From Terriglobia bacterium (GTDB taxonomy: Bacteria > Acidobacteriota > Terriglobia > Terriglobales > Acidobacteriaceae): a DNA stretch of 64,000 nt. Shown here one piece after another: positions 43,901 to 52,406 of the stretch. Every line of letters starts with the position of its first letter. The first letter of the stretch is position 1. Below the pieces are notes generated by a model, which saw only the letters and a program-made list of their open reading frames with translations, did no database searches and was not told the DNA's origin. Location: the NCBI GenBank assembly GCA_020073465.1, contig JAIQFC010000001.1, positions 186,001 to 250,000 of the forward strand, written 5' to 3'. Position numbers and translations under genes: made by a program.

Positions 43901-44574
43901 TCCGATTCCATGTTCGCGAATGTCAGATGATCGCTGGCCCCCTGCACGTACACCCCATATTGATCGAACCAGTTCACCAGGAAATGCTGGAACGTCAGCC
44001 ACGACTTCCCATTGATGTTGATGACTGGAACATTACTCAAAGCCATCGGCACAATCGCCGTGTTGTAGTAAGTCGCCGGATTCCCCACCGAGAAAACGTA
44101 AAGCGATCCATTCGCAAAATAGAAATCCCACTGTCCCTGTAAGTTCACGGACGAAGCCGCAACCTTCTGCCCCCACACGGACCCGAACAAGCAGAAGTTG
44201 ATCGTCGAATACACGGCCGGCAGCGCCGCCTTCCAGGCGTTCCCCGACACCAGTTGCCACGCCTGCGCTGGTACCGCGTGATACCCCGTCAGATTCGGTG
44301 CTGCCCCCGACCCATAGGCGTCAAACGCAATCGGATTTTCCGAAGCACCCGAAGAAGAAGGATCCAGACTCTCATTCCAAACATCCCCCCGCCGGAACAG
44401 AACCGAATCCCCCGGCAGAAACGTCTGCCCATTCACCTTCCCCACCGTTTGCCAAGCCGTGCCCGAAGACGTTCCCGCATTCGAGTCGCTCCCCGTACTC
44501 GAGCTCACGTAGTAAGTCGTTGCCGTCGCCGCTTGGCTGAGCCCGATCAGCAACATGATCCAGATCTTTTTCAT
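40972..44574 (-). CDS. Exported multidomain glycan-active protein (beta-helix, NodB-like and GH39/GH5-like parts)
   Basis: 1200 residues from the ATG at 44572-44574. A signal peptide (MKKIWIMLLIGLSQAATATT) leads into YYVSSSTGSDSNAGTSSGTA, the usual opening of right-handed beta-helix proteins, which continues to about residue 345 (DHLTFANMES, ITLVNDKAYANRDGALVDN). Near residues 350-600 is a polysaccharide-deacetylase-like region (VVSLTLDDAGMTAGADTYYA; HSISHTYY resembling the NodB H-box). The last 420 residues (FGSLRLWDSATRWQQTEASN, TVNDFGMWNEFTR, WSTEGSWGQ) look like a clan-A glycosidase with N-E and E candidates. It may degrade surface polysaccharide. A phage-region gene with a Sec signal is odd. 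Confidence 0.72.
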   Translation of the reverse strand: MKKIWIMLLIGLSQAATATTYYVSSSTGSDSNAGTSSGTAWQTVGKVNGQTFLPGDSVLFRRGDVWNESLDPSSSGASENPIAFDAYGSGAAPNLTGYHAVPAQAWQLVSGNAWKAALPAVYSTINFCLFGSVWGQKVAASSVNLQGQWDFYFANGSLYVFSVGNPATYYNTAIVPMALSNVPVININGKSWLTFQHFLVNWFDQYGVYVQGASDHLTFANMESDSMIPQGTQPLGFYVNESAPGPGDIKIYNAEAHLNYDGFRFDGAATAITLVNDKAYANRDGALVDNTGAVTYSYCHFYASSLAVASSTDVEWTTGTGPTVGAGNVAADTAPAVQVYQRYPAVVSLTLDDAGMTAGADTYYANTVLPVADAAGVPVGAAITVGYPLAQTLVPTFQGWVNAGRDVTSHSISHTYYTNTDALEIQYTGSGSAATLSVANKTLTITVSGTSDSVTYNLAQGQPQGTILGLEQALNATGHFTATENPTCQGPYGTGCSAYTREALLAQDLADVSGQDVKTSVYHMQMDVTRLTTDEITLSRQWMTSNLTGLPATAVYVYPGGYETFAMQGIAAGVPYSGARGALKEDLGVKDTYASGFDVQNITSFGVSPTWLGLAPAALNQKIQALVWKQMVWGVPWGIFWHMGELQGPDVATLIQDFQNSGATIQSNTGLVNWLRGGTLETGTAGNYYYKLPAASADLDFRPTASSPVVDAGQNLGTLYQVDINGVNQSRYGSAWEIGAHVYAGYSIYGSGGGAHFSIGPPINVIPAAFFGLHFKSGTPWPQIPFGSLRLWDSATRWQQTEASNDVYNFSTLDTYLSLAKGHGLNEMLLTVSGTPQWASSDPTNTECDYASTAPGSCAAPLLLNADGSGTNQYWRDYIYELVSHVVGLNPATYATVNDFGMWNEFTRDTESWTGTNVQMVRLVQDAKCVLTGRGMITATGEACTAANMSVAAVGLAAGATLITTPDSVLTAPEKNSYQAYLQTPGAVDAANVIAVHGYVQTGTCCAAAETLVARMTGLRALMPSSATGLPIWSTEGSWGQSTPNLPDPDLQAAFVARYYLVGWAQGFSRLYWYAYDSPSWGTLWNANGTNGCNDGGSGLGCLTKAGTAYGQVYSWMAGNRMTTPCASVGTVWSCGLTKANGTQVLAVWDTQRSCSGGSCTYSSYGVDPRYTSYLDLSGPTAHAITGGTVQIGAKPILLQ

Positions 44575-44598
44575 GAACTCCGTTCCCTCATCCAAAAC

Positions 44599-44640
44599 AG
44601 TGTGGGGACAACCGCCCTCGGCTGTCTGGTCGAGCGCAGA
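44599..44640 (+). repeat. Family D repeat
   Basis: gtgtggggacaaccgccctc ggctgtctggtcgagcgcag; a short diverged copy upstream of the 1200-residue gene. Confidence 0.6.
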
Positions 44641-44761
44641 CCGACCGCTCATCCAGCGTTCCAGCTGCTTACCGTCCCCAGGTGGGCGACGAGCCCTTCG
44701 CGGACGGCCATCAGACGTTTCTCAAAATCCCCCGCGCAGACCGAAACGCTTTCTCATCGCC

Positions 44762-44992
44762 TTACTTCCTCTTCGCCACCACGATCTGCTCACATCCGCG
44801 CCGGTACTTCACCCGTACTCTCTTGCACTTTGGCGGACTGGTTCGTGCGTCACAATCCAGCAGTGTGATCTCCGACGCGCAACCCACCGGGATCACCATC
44901 GTCGGCGGGGAAGCGTGCGCCGCCCGGCGTGCGCAGCCCATGCCCGTCAGCAAGCAAGCTCCGAGAATCAGAATGAGGTTGCCACTGCCCAT
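44762..44992 (-). CDS. Small lipoprotein, Cys- and Arg-rich
   Basis: 76 residues. MGSGNLILILGACLLTGMGC is a lipoprotein signal with lipobox ending TGMGC. The mature part is about 57 residues with several cysteines (GCASEITLLDCDARTSPPKC) and a very basic end (KRVRVKYRRGCEQIVVAKRK). It lies between the tail-fibre-like gene and the glycan-active gene. Small basic lipoproteins can be lysis or spanin components (o-spanin-like), but that is a guess. Confidence 0.6.
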   Translation of the reverse strand: MGSGNLILILGACLLTGMGCARRAAHASPPTMVIPVGCASEITLLDCDARTSPPKCKRVRVKYRRGCEQIVVAKRK

Positions 44993-45117
44993 AGATTCAC
45001 CGCCAACACCAGCCGAAAGAGTTCAATGAAAAAAGCCACCAGCAATCACCGGTGCCCAACGCCAGGGAAAATCTGCGTTCACCTGCGAAATCAACGGCCC
45101 AAAGACGTCGGCGGCTC

Positions 45118-48100
45118 CTACTGCAGCTGCCGCACCACCACCCGCAGCGCATACGTTCCCGTCCCGGCGGTGCACCCCGTATAAGAAGTTGAGTAGGTCA
45201 GATTCACGCTCCCCGCTGACCAGACCGCGATCGACCCACTCCCAAAATTCGCGGTGTTCCCCAGTCCCAAAGAATTCCCGCCCGAAACGCCTGCCCCGCT
45301 CAGCGGCACCTGCAACGTCTTCGCACTCGTCTCATCCGTCCACCCAATCGTCAAAGACCCCGCCGCGCTCCCGGCAGTCGTGCAAGCCACCGTCGAGTCC
45401 AGGTAATAATTCACCTCATACTGACCCGCCCCGCACGTCGCGCTAAGGCAAAGCGTGCTTGACGCGACCGCCGCCGTCAGCCCGGTCGACGAAACCGTCC
45501 CATACACCGGCGCCAACCCTGTTCCCGCCGTAGCCTTCCCGTTGTAGGTCGTCGCTGTCCCGCTCATCACCAGGTTGCGGCCAAGATAGAAATCCCGCAC
45601 CCGCGCGGTCCCTGTCCCGATATCCCGCACGTTGTCGTTGAAGGGCTTGAATGCCGTGTTCGTATCCACCGCCCACTTGCACGAGTTGTTTACCCCAAAA
45701 CAGAATCCATGTTGTGATCCTGTGCCACCCTGCTGGGTTTGCAGCTCGAAGTACGTGTCGCCCGGGACATACGTCAATCCCACCCGCTCGTAATTCGACC
45801 CATCCGTCCGCGTCCCGTACACATTGAACGTCTGCACGTTCGTCCCGTTGTACTGCTCTACCGCATTCGCACCCGCGACACTGAGCGGCGCCGCCCCCAG
45901 TCCATTCGTGTTCGTCCAATAAGCAAACTGTTGAATCGCTCCGCTCCCTCCGATGGTTCCCGTTCCTGGCGGACAACCCACCGTGGTGATCGTCAGATTC
46001 CCTGTCCCGTCAGTACACAGCGGTTGCCCGGTCCCGCTGACCGTCCCCGCCGTCATCAGATTCGCTGTCGGTGTACCGATCACATTCGACAGAGCATCCC
46101 CAGCCAGCGTGATACTCGGCGTCACTACCCCCGTCCCAAAGTATCCATTCCGCACCTGGAAAGTGCTCGATCCCAAATCGTATGTGTTATCGATGAACGG
46201 TTTAAACATGTCGAGTTGATCGATTCCCCAACGCGCCGCCCCATTCACCCAGAAAGCCAGCCCCCGCTTGGTCCCGCTTCCACCCGCCTGTGCGTCGATC
46301 TTGAAAAAATTCGGATTCACCGTGTCATACGTCAAACTCAGCCGCTCGTAGTTACTCGCATCCGCCCGCGTTCCGTACACGTTCAGCCCCTGCGCACTCA
46401 ACCCGTTGTACTCCCCAACGTTGTTGGCATCTTCCTGCCACAGATTCGAAAAATAGGAACTAGTCGCTGCTGTCGCGACCTTCTGTGGAGCCCCCGCATT
46501 CGCCGAAATGTAGAAGTTGCCATCATTCGAAATTCCCAGCGCAGAAGTCCCGGCCCCCGCCGCCGCCATCGCCGTCCCCGGAATTGGTGAGCTCACCATC
46601 CACGGCCCAGCCACCAGCAGTTGCCCGTTCACTGTCAGGTTTCCGCTGAACGTTCCTGCCGCCGCCGATAACCCGCCGGCTCCCGCATAAGTCAGGGTGC
46701 CCCCGCTGTCGGTCAGCGCACTGTCTCCACTTACCGCCGTCCCCGTGCCCGTGTACATCGCGAGCTGGGTTGCACTCCCGCTGTTCACTGTCCCTGATCC
46801 GCCGCCCCCAGATCCGCAATCCGCTCCCGTCCCGCTCACCACACCCGTCGAACTCACATGCAGACACTGCGCCCCGGTTCCTGTTACCGGCAGCGTCACC
46901 GTCCCGCCCGCCACCGTCAGGTTTCCATTTACCGTCACGGGAACGTTAAACGTCTTCGCCGAAGCCGTCAGTCGCTCTTTCCAGCTGGTGTTGTCCCCTG
47001 CATTCCCGATATAACTCGAAATCGCCGCCGGAGCGCCGATTGCAAGTTGTGCCGCTGCGGTTCCCACTGAGCCGTTATCCAGCCCGAGGTAAGTGTCGTT
47101 CGCGTCATTTGTAGGCCGATGGTTCGCGTCCGCCCAAGTCTTAAAGGGATTCGAATCCACCAGCGTAATGATGTGCCCGCTGTTCAGGCTGGACCACGGC
47201 CCTGTCGTGATGTTTATTCTGCCCTTCAGGTTTGCTGTCTGCCCCCCGCCACTCGGAGCGTTCTGCAGCAGAAATCCCCCAACCGCTCCGTTGTTGTTGA
47301 CCGCGGAGTTCCCCGCCGGACAACTCACGTACAGGCCCGGCGACCCTCCACTGCACCGCTGCAGGAAGACGCTTGGAGTGTTTTGCGTCGTCGAAACAAT
47401 TGACGAAATACTTGTCTGCGACAGATCATCCCCGTACATCGTGGCCCCGCCACTTAGGACGATCGACCCCGGCCAGTTCCGTACAAAGGGAGTCAACTGC
47501 GGATTGCCCGACACTGTGTAACTTTGCGGCGAAGTAGCATTGCTGTCCGTACCCGTGCAGACAAGCGAGGCGCACTGCGGGACCGCGGATGCGACCAACC
47601 AATTTCCGGCGCCGTAGGGTGCGATGAGGGAATACCCGATCCCGGTCGTTCTCAAGATGTAGTAAGTGACCACGCCGCTGGTTTGCGACGCGTACCGCGG
47701 CCACCCAATTGTGTACGGATTGCTGTTCAGCGGTGCGGCCTGTCCAAACCGCATGGGGAGCGAGCAGTTCGCTCCATCGCAGATCACCATCCAGTATTCG
47801 TAGGTAGTCGCACCGCCTGTGGCGAACTGTGGCTCCTGTCCCACCGCTCCGCCAGTAATCTTAAGGGAGCCTCCGAGAACAGATATCCCCGCCATGTTTC
47901 GTGCCCCTACACCGGAAAATCCAGCAGCTGTCCAGTGCGGGTTTGAGCAATTGCCGACTTCGTTGTACAAGCTGTCAACGTAACTCATTGCGTACCCGCC
48001 ACGCATCGTGCCCGTCTGAATACTGAACTGCTGGAATCCCTGGATGACTGTGTTGTCGCTGACCTTGATCCCATTCCCTCCAAGCCAGTTGATGCCATTG

Positions 48101-50133
48101 CCCTGACACTGCAGCGAGATGTTGCTGTTGGTGACCCGGCCGATGGCCGGAGACTGCACATAGCCCGAGAATGGCCCTGGGTTGTAGATCACCTGTCCGC
48201 AGTAATTCGCGTCACACTGCACTCCCATGCCCCCGGTTACTAGGTTGTCCACCGTGAAGGCCTGGTCATTCAGAACCACTATGAAGTTGTTGAGTTTCCC
48301 CGCCGACCATGCCGGGCTGTCGAGATACATGTCCCGGAGAACGGTATCGGTGCCGTTGTCTTCGATGAAGGCGTGCTCGAGAGCCCACCCGCCCGGCGTG
48401 GCGGCAGAAGCGTACGTCCCTGCCCCTGGATTCTGCGCCCAGGAGCAGTTGTTGTCCGCCATCGTGAAACTGACGCCCGGATTCACCGCGAGTACCTGGT
48501 GCAGTCCCCAGTAGTGGGTGTTGTCGGTGTTCTGGATGTCGACCGTCACCGGCTGGTTGGGAGTTGGTGCAAGAGGGGTAGTCGATGTCGTAATCGTGCT
48601 CACGTTTCCGCTGCACGCGGTGTTCGTGATGGCCCCGCCCGCCATCGTCGTCTTGGTGCTGACGCGCGCGCCGTGGATCACCACGTTCCACACGGGGTAG
48701 ACAATCTTGAAGCAGGCATCGATCGCCTCGCAATCGATCGAGGCGCCGGAGAAATCGATGTCCGCAACTCCATTTGGAATCGTCACCGCCGCATTGATCG
48801 CGTAGTAAGACGTGTTCGGAGGATTCGTCGGCTGGAACACAACCCGGTAGTTCGCTTTTTTGACCCCTGTACCATTCGCCTGCGCATCGATCAGTGCTTC
48901 CTGAATTCCGGACGAAGCGCTCCCGATCGTCGGATTCGTGTACGTTCCAGTCACTGTGAAAGTGACGCTCCCCGCGCTCCCCGGTACGCACGTCCCTCCG
49001 CCCTGAAGAAGGGCGTACTCCGCTCCGCTATTAATCGAAATGAAAGTCGTATTGTCGGCCCCGAAAATTCCTTTCGGGCAGGGATTCAAGTTTGCCGTAA
49101 TCGGCCCGGTGAGATTTGTTCCCGTCACGGTCGCGGACCAGTTGAATGCCGAAGGCGACGCCGTGACGTAGCGAATCCCGTTCACGTTATCCGCCCCAAA
49201 CTGCGTCCCCGCCGGTTGAATGATGTTCTGGTTCGATGTGGGTGTCGTCGAGACATTCCCCGTCCCCGTTCCTGCAGCGCAGCTCCCCCAGGAGCCATTC
49301 CCCAGCAGGCACGTCGAGGCATTGGCTGTTCCAGAGCCAAGTTCGCTCGGTGGCACGAGTCCCGAGATCAGGTTTGCTTTCACCGCGAATCCGCCGTCCA
49401 CGTATTGCTTCGTCGACGCCTGCAGAGGAGCAACTGGATTGGCAGGCAAAGTGATCGGCCCAGTCATCGTTCCGCCCGCGGTCGACAGAAAACTTCCTGC
49501 GCCCACGGTGGCCACCGAAGTGTCCACGTACGCCTTGTTCGCAACCTGTCCCGTGCTTGTCGGCGCCGGTACACTCGGTGCAACCGCGAAATTCTTACTC
49601 CCGCTGATCGTCTCCGACCCGTTCAGGTGCACCACTGCGTTGTCATTCGCTTTGCCCGCCAATGCGGTGTTCACGTACTGCATCGAAACCGGCTGCGTGG
49701 CCAATCCCGAACCCGGGGTAGTTCGCACCGTTGCCAGGTTCGCAGGAGAAGTTGTTGGGACAAGCCAATATTCTGTCTTGACCTCGCCAGGCCCCAACTG
49801 GAACACGGCGCTGTAATACACTCCCCCCGGATTCGCCCCCACATTCGGCGCCAGAGCCACGCTCAGCGCACCATTCGCTCCCAGTGTGACGTTTGTCGTC
49901 CCAGCCGCAACCGCCACTCCGTCCGCCGTAACAAAGGCGGGCCAGGTGATGATCACGGTGCCTTGTGCCGGAGTTCCGTCTGCTCTGAAAACTGTATCGC
50001 TCACGGTCGTCATGGCTGGCCCACTCTGTGCCGCAACCAGAATCGGACGCGCCACCCCGGCAATCGCCAGCACTATCCCGACCAGCCCCAAATAAAAAAG
50101 CCGCCCTATAGGGCGGCGGCCCGCGTAACACAT
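45118..50133 (-). CDS. Very large exported tail-fibre/spike-like protein
   Basis: 1671 residues from the ATG at 50131-50133 (Shine-Dalgarno ggaggaaac). After a basic start a hydrophobic segment (LFYLGLVGIVLAIAGVARP) forms a probable signal peptide. VSMQYVNTALAGKANDNAVV, GQVANKAYVDTSV and QASTKQYVDGGF are typical phage tail-fibre repeats. The middle is a beta-helix-like spike (WNVVIHGARVST, TVLRDMYLDSPAWSAGKLNN, NGIKVSDNTVIQGFQQFSI), and the C-terminal third carries repeats with NYERLSLTYD...W and a trimeric-fibre end. It probably binds surface polysaccharide. The signal peptide is not expected for an ordinary virion fibre. A terminator-like hairpin overlaps codons 5-13. Confidence 0.75.
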   Translation of the reverse strand: MCYAGRRPIGRLFYLGLVGIVLAIAGVARPILVAAQSGPAMTTVSDTVFRADGTPAQGTVIITWPAFVTADGVAVAAGTTNVTLGANGALSVALAPNVGANPGGVYYSAVFQLGPGEVKTEYWLVPTTSPANLATVRTTPGSGLATQPVSMQYVNTALAGKANDNAVVHLNGSETISGSKNFAVAPSVPAPTSTGQVANKAYVDTSVATVGAGSFLSTAGGTMTGPITLPANPVAPLQASTKQYVDGGFAVKANLISGLVPPSELGSGTANASTCLLGNGSWGSCAAGTGTGNVSTTPTSNQNIIQPAGTQFGADNVNGIRYVTASPSAFNWSATVTGTNLTGPITANLNPCPKGIFGADNTTFISINSGAEYALLQGGGTCVPGSAGSVTFTVTGTYTNPTIGSASSGIQEALIDAQANGTGVKKANYRVVFQPTNPPNTSYYAINAAVTIPNGVADIDFSGASIDCEAIDACFKIVYPVWNVVIHGARVSTKTTMAGGAITNTACSGNVSTITTSTTPLAPTPNQPVTVDIQNTDNTHYWGLHQVLAVNPGVSFTMADNNCSWAQNPGAGTYASAATPGGWALEHAFIEDNGTDTVLRDMYLDSPAWSAGKLNNFIVVLNDQAFTVDNLVTGGMGVQCDANYCGQVIYNPGPFSGYVQSPAIGRVTNSNISLQCQGNGINWLGGNGIKVSDNTVIQGFQQFSIQTGTMRGGYAMSYVDSLYNEVGNCSNPHWTAAGFSGVGARNMAGISVLGGSLKITGGAVGQEPQFATGGATTYEYWMVICDGANCSLPMRFGQAAPLNSNPYTIGWPRYASQTSGVVTYYILRTTGIGYSLIAPYGAGNWLVASAVPQCASLVCTGTDSNATSPQSYTVSGNPQLTPFVRNWPGSIVLSGGATMYGDDLSQTSISSIVSTTQNTPSVFLQRCSGGSPGLYVSCPAGNSAVNNNGAVGGFLLQNAPSGGGQTANLKGRINITTGPWSSLNSGHIITLVDSNPFKTWADANHRPTNDANDTYLGLDNGSVGTAAAQLAIGAPAAISSYIGNAGDNTSWKERLTASAKTFNVPVTVNGNLTVAGGTVTLPVTGTGAQCLHVSSTGVVSGTGADCGSGGGGSGTVNSGSATQLAMYTGTGTAVSGDSALTDSGGTLTYAGAGGLSAAAGTFSGNLTVNGQLLVAGPWMVSSPIPGTAMAAAGAGTSALGISNDGNFYISANAGAPQKVATAATSSYFSNLWQEDANNVGEYNGLSAQGLNVYGTRADASNYERLSLTYDTVNPNFFKIDAQAGGSGTKRGLAFWVNGAARWGIDQLDMFKPFIDNTYDLGSSTFQVRNGYFGTGVVTPSITLAGDALSNVIGTPTANLMTAGTVSGTGQPLCTDGTGNLTITTVGCPPGTGTIGGSGAIQQFAYWTNTNGLGAAPLSVAGANAVEQYNGTNVQTFNVYGTRTDGSNYERVGLTYVPGDTYFELQTQQGGTGSQHGFCFGVNNSCKWAVDTNTAFKPFNDNVRDIGTGTARVRDFYLGRNLVMSGTATTYNGKATAGTGLAPVYGTVSSTGLTAAVASSTLCLSATCGAGQYEVNYYLDSTVACTTAGSAAGSLTIGWTDETSAKTLQVPLSGAGVSGGNSLGLGNTANFGSGSIAVWSAGSVNLTYSTSYTGCTAGTGTYALRVVVRQLQ
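50094..50117 (-). terminator. Perfect terminator-like hairpin inside the first codons of the 1671-residue gene
   Basis: On the minus strand gccgccc tata gggcggc (50117-50100) is followed by tttttt (50099-50094). It lies 17 to 40 bases inside the coding region, so ribosomes starting at 50133 would cover it. It could act as an attenuator. Confidence 0.6.
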
Positions 50134-50238
50134 GTTTCCTCCAACCCTGCTTGTGTGGAGCGGACACTCCTGTCCGCCCGTCAATCGTCACGACGATCGA
50201 CCAAACAACCATCAAACTTGAACACTGGAATCGTTGTT

Positions 50239-50385
50239 CGTTTAGGTAGCGCAGCGCTTCAATCGCCCCGTCAACGTCCAGCTTCCCTGGGGAAGGGCTT
50301 AATCAAGCTGGTGAAAAACCCGACGTGCGATTCAGCTTTGAAAGGGCGCGGCTTCAAGCCGCGCCGAATCCGGTCGGCCAAGTAA
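50239..50385 (+). repeat. Family B-like repeat block
   Basis: aggtagcgcagcgcttcaat, then gggaagggcttaatcaagct and gaaagggcgcggcttcaagc cgcgcc: a diverged, longer version of the family B unit between the phosphatase and tail-fibre-like genes. Confidence 0.6.
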
Positions 50386-50401
50386 CTTTTTCCGCGGCCT
50401 C

Positions 50402-50845
50402 TCAGCCTGCCCGTCCGTCCAAGAAGTTTTCAACGCTCCGCACATACACGTCCGCGAAGTCCGCGACCGAGCGTCGGGCCTCAATCAAGTCCATCGCATT
50501 CTCGAGCGTCCAGCCCATGGACCCCAGGAGCGCCAGCGCCATCATCGGTGCACGGTGCACTCCCGCCGCGCAATGGATGAACAGCTTCGCTCCGGGCTTA
50601 TCCAGGGCGGCCTGCGCAAATTGCACGCCGCGACGAAACAGCACCGGAGGCTTGGCCTCGAAGTCATCATCGGTCGGATTCCACAACACCTCGACGCCAT
50701 GCTCGGCTGCCAGCGGCGTGTCGTCAAACTCGATCTGCATGTCGATGATGTGCGTCACGCCCTCCCGCGCCACCTTCGCCATGTTGTCCGCCGTCCAGAT
50801 TCCGCCTCCGACCGCGATTCGATCGGTCAACCACGTGATATCCAT
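50402..50845 (-). CDS. Dual-specificity/tyrosine phosphatase-like protein
   Basis: 147 residues from the ATG at 50843-50845. WLTDRIAVGGGIWTADNMAK is the usual start of small dual-specificity phosphatases. KLFIHCAAGVHRAPMMALAL contains the HCxxGxxR loop (C92, R98), with Ala instead of Ser/Thr after the Arg. NPTDDDF supplies the general-acid Asp. Activity is likely but perhaps slowed by the missing Ser/Thr. It is embedded in the phage-like operon; its target is unknown. Confidence 0.82.
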   Translation of the reverse strand: MDITWLTDRIAVGGGIWTADNMAKVAREGVTHIIDMQIEFDDTPLAAEHGVEVLWNPTDDDFEAKPPVLFRRGVQFAQAALDKPGAKLFIHCAAGVHRAPMMALALLGSMGWTLENAMDLIEARRSVADFADVYVRSVENFLDGRAG

Positions 50846-51017
50846 CCCCGTCCTGTGCGGGGCGGGCGTGCTTGCCCGCCCACCCGAGTGCAGCGTGATC
50901 GGACCCCTGTGCCGGAAACGTGTTGCCAGCACGGGCTCCCACCGAAACCCTCTGGTCTGCACTGCTCGCCTCATTCTACGGTATGGATCCGTTCGGCATG
51001 TATCGTGACTGGATAGA

Positions 51018-51503
51018 TCACGGGACCACCACCGGGGCCGCATCCAGCGGCTCGTCTGCACCGCTCGTCTCAGCTTCACCTGCGTTCTTCGGCGAATTCG
51101 CGTCGGCTTGATTCTTCGCCGGCGTGTTCTCCCCAGGTTCTTCGCTGGCTGCGCCAGCCACTGTTCCTACGGGAAACTCATCCTCATGGGATACCACTGG
51201 CTCAGTCGGCAGGCCCAAATGCTTCAAGAGCGTGTGCGCCAGTGAATCCTCCGCGGGCTTGCCCTCTGTCGCTGGCGTGGGAGGATACAGGCCGGACACC
51301 TCGAACAGATACTTTACCGGAGCGAGTTGTCCTTTGAGCGCCTCTCCGACCACTGCCTTCGTCATTCCCGTGGCTTCGGAACTCACGATCTTCGTGATGT
51401 TCTTGCGCACCTCGACCAGATCCACCGGCTTCTTCGCTTTGCGCGAATGTTTCTTTGCAGGCTTCCTGATCGTGCCCTTGCTGGTTGCTTTGGATTTCTT
51501 CAC
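51018..51503 (-). CDS. Small basic protein, acidic tail (terminase-small-like or DNA-binding)
   Basis: 161 residues. A Lys/Arg-rich N-terminus (MKKSKATSKGTIRKPAKKHS) is followed by a helical region (VDLVEVRKNITKIVSSEATG, AVVGEALKGQLAPVKYLFEV) and a Pro/Ala/Glu-rich, acidic tail. This layout is shared by some small terminase subunits and by phage DNA-binding proteins, but the sequence does not decide. The gene is upstream of the phosphatase and downstream of the regulator, in the same orientation. Confidence 0.55.
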   Translation of the reverse strand: MKKSKATSKGTIRKPAKKHSRKAKKPVDLVEVRKNITKIVSSEATGMTKAVVGEALKGQLAPVKYLFEVSGLYPPTPATEGKPAEDSLAHTLLKHLGLPTEPVVSHEDEFPVGTVAGAASEEPGENTPAKNQADANSPKNAGEAETSGADEPLDAAPVVVP

Positions 51504-51566
51504 TCATTCCAGCTTCCCTCGCTTGCGGCCAGACTGCGCTAGTCTGAAATCGATGCCGCAAACGCG

Positions 51567-51594
51567 AAAGGCGCGCCTTTTTTGCGCGCCCTTC
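51567..51594. terminator. Hairpin in the leader of the small basic gene
   Basis: ggcgcgc (51570-51576) and gcgcgcc (51584-51590) pair around a T-rich loop (cttttttt), with a-rich flanks. It lies about 65 bp before the start of the 51018-51503 gene. Confidence 0.45.
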
Positions 51595-51665
51595 ATGGTG
51601 AGATTTCTTTTTTCTCACTCTCTATATTCAGAATATCAAATCGCAGGGGGGCAACTGGACATTTT

Positions 51666-52406
51666 TTAAAGTTTATTTTTGCCTTGCTTGCTATCACTTG
51701 CAGGAAATTGGTCCGTTTTACCCCCTTGACAAGATTTTTCCGGAGCCGAGTCCTGATGCTCCAGCAGTCCTACCTCCAGCAAAATCTCGCTCAACTCGTC
51801 GAGCGCCATCGGAATCGTCCGTCGAATCGTCTTCTCGTTGCAGTGAAAAAGGCGCGCCGTTGCGGGTAAGTCATGCTCTTGCAGGATGGAACGGGCGATC
51901 AGTTGCCGCGAAAACTCAGTTAGCCGCTGCAGGCAGCTTTCCATGTCGTGCACCAGGATGACGCGGTCCTCAAAGGTCCCCATCGAGTAGGAGGTGACCC
52001 GGGTACGGAAGAACTCGCGCCCCAAGAGCGATGGCAAACGTCCTGTTTCCAGCGAGTAGCGCAGATAACGCCGCAGCATGCCGATAGTCCGCCCGCGGTA
52101 CGCGCGTAACTCGGGACGCCGATCGAGCGGATCGTCTTCCGCTTGCGGAAAGTGATTAGCACCAGGTAGGCTCTGGCTTGTGGTGCTTCCAGCTTCTGCC
52201 TCAATCGATCTCGCCCCCGACTCATCTGGAGAATCCTTGTCTGGCGCTACGGAACCCGGAAACTGATGAACCGGCAACCCTTCTGCTTTGAATTTGCCAA
52301 TTACAACACTGCTTGCCCTCTCCGGAACAATGGGAGGGGGCCTCACACTACCGGGCAACTTTGGCCCCTGGGCTTCTGCCGCAATCCAGGATATGACGCT
52401 ATTCAT
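51666..52406 (-). CDS. Sigma/HTH-like phage regulator
   Basis: 246 residues. The start at 52406 overlaps the stop of the zinc-ribbon gene as ATGA (52403-52406), preceded by ggagg; an upstream start at 52430 is less likely. The N-terminal 90 residues look unstructured. The C-terminal LTEFSRQLIARSILQEHDLP followed by ATARLFHCNEKTIRRTIPMA resembles sigma region 4 or late-gene regulators of the ArpU/RinA kind. It probably controls late genes of this island. Confidence 0.6.
   Translation of the reverse strand: MNSVISWIAAEAQGPKLPGSVRPPPIVPERASSVVIGKFKAEGLPVHQFPGSVAPDKDSPDESGARSIEAEAGSTTSQSLPGANHFPQAEDDPLDRRPELRAYRGRTIGMLRRYLRYSLETGRLPSLLGREFFRTRVTSYSMGTFEDRVILVHDMESCLQRLTEFSRQLIARSILQEHDLPATARLFHCNEKTIRRTIPMALDELSEILLEVGLLEHQDSAPEKSCQGGKTDQFPASDSKQGKNKL

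Noticed and set aside
48373-50385. 670-codon rightward open frame over the tail-fibre-like gene
   Set aside because: It is the antisense of a strongly supported 1671-residue protein, is extremely Arg-rich and has no recognisable motif.
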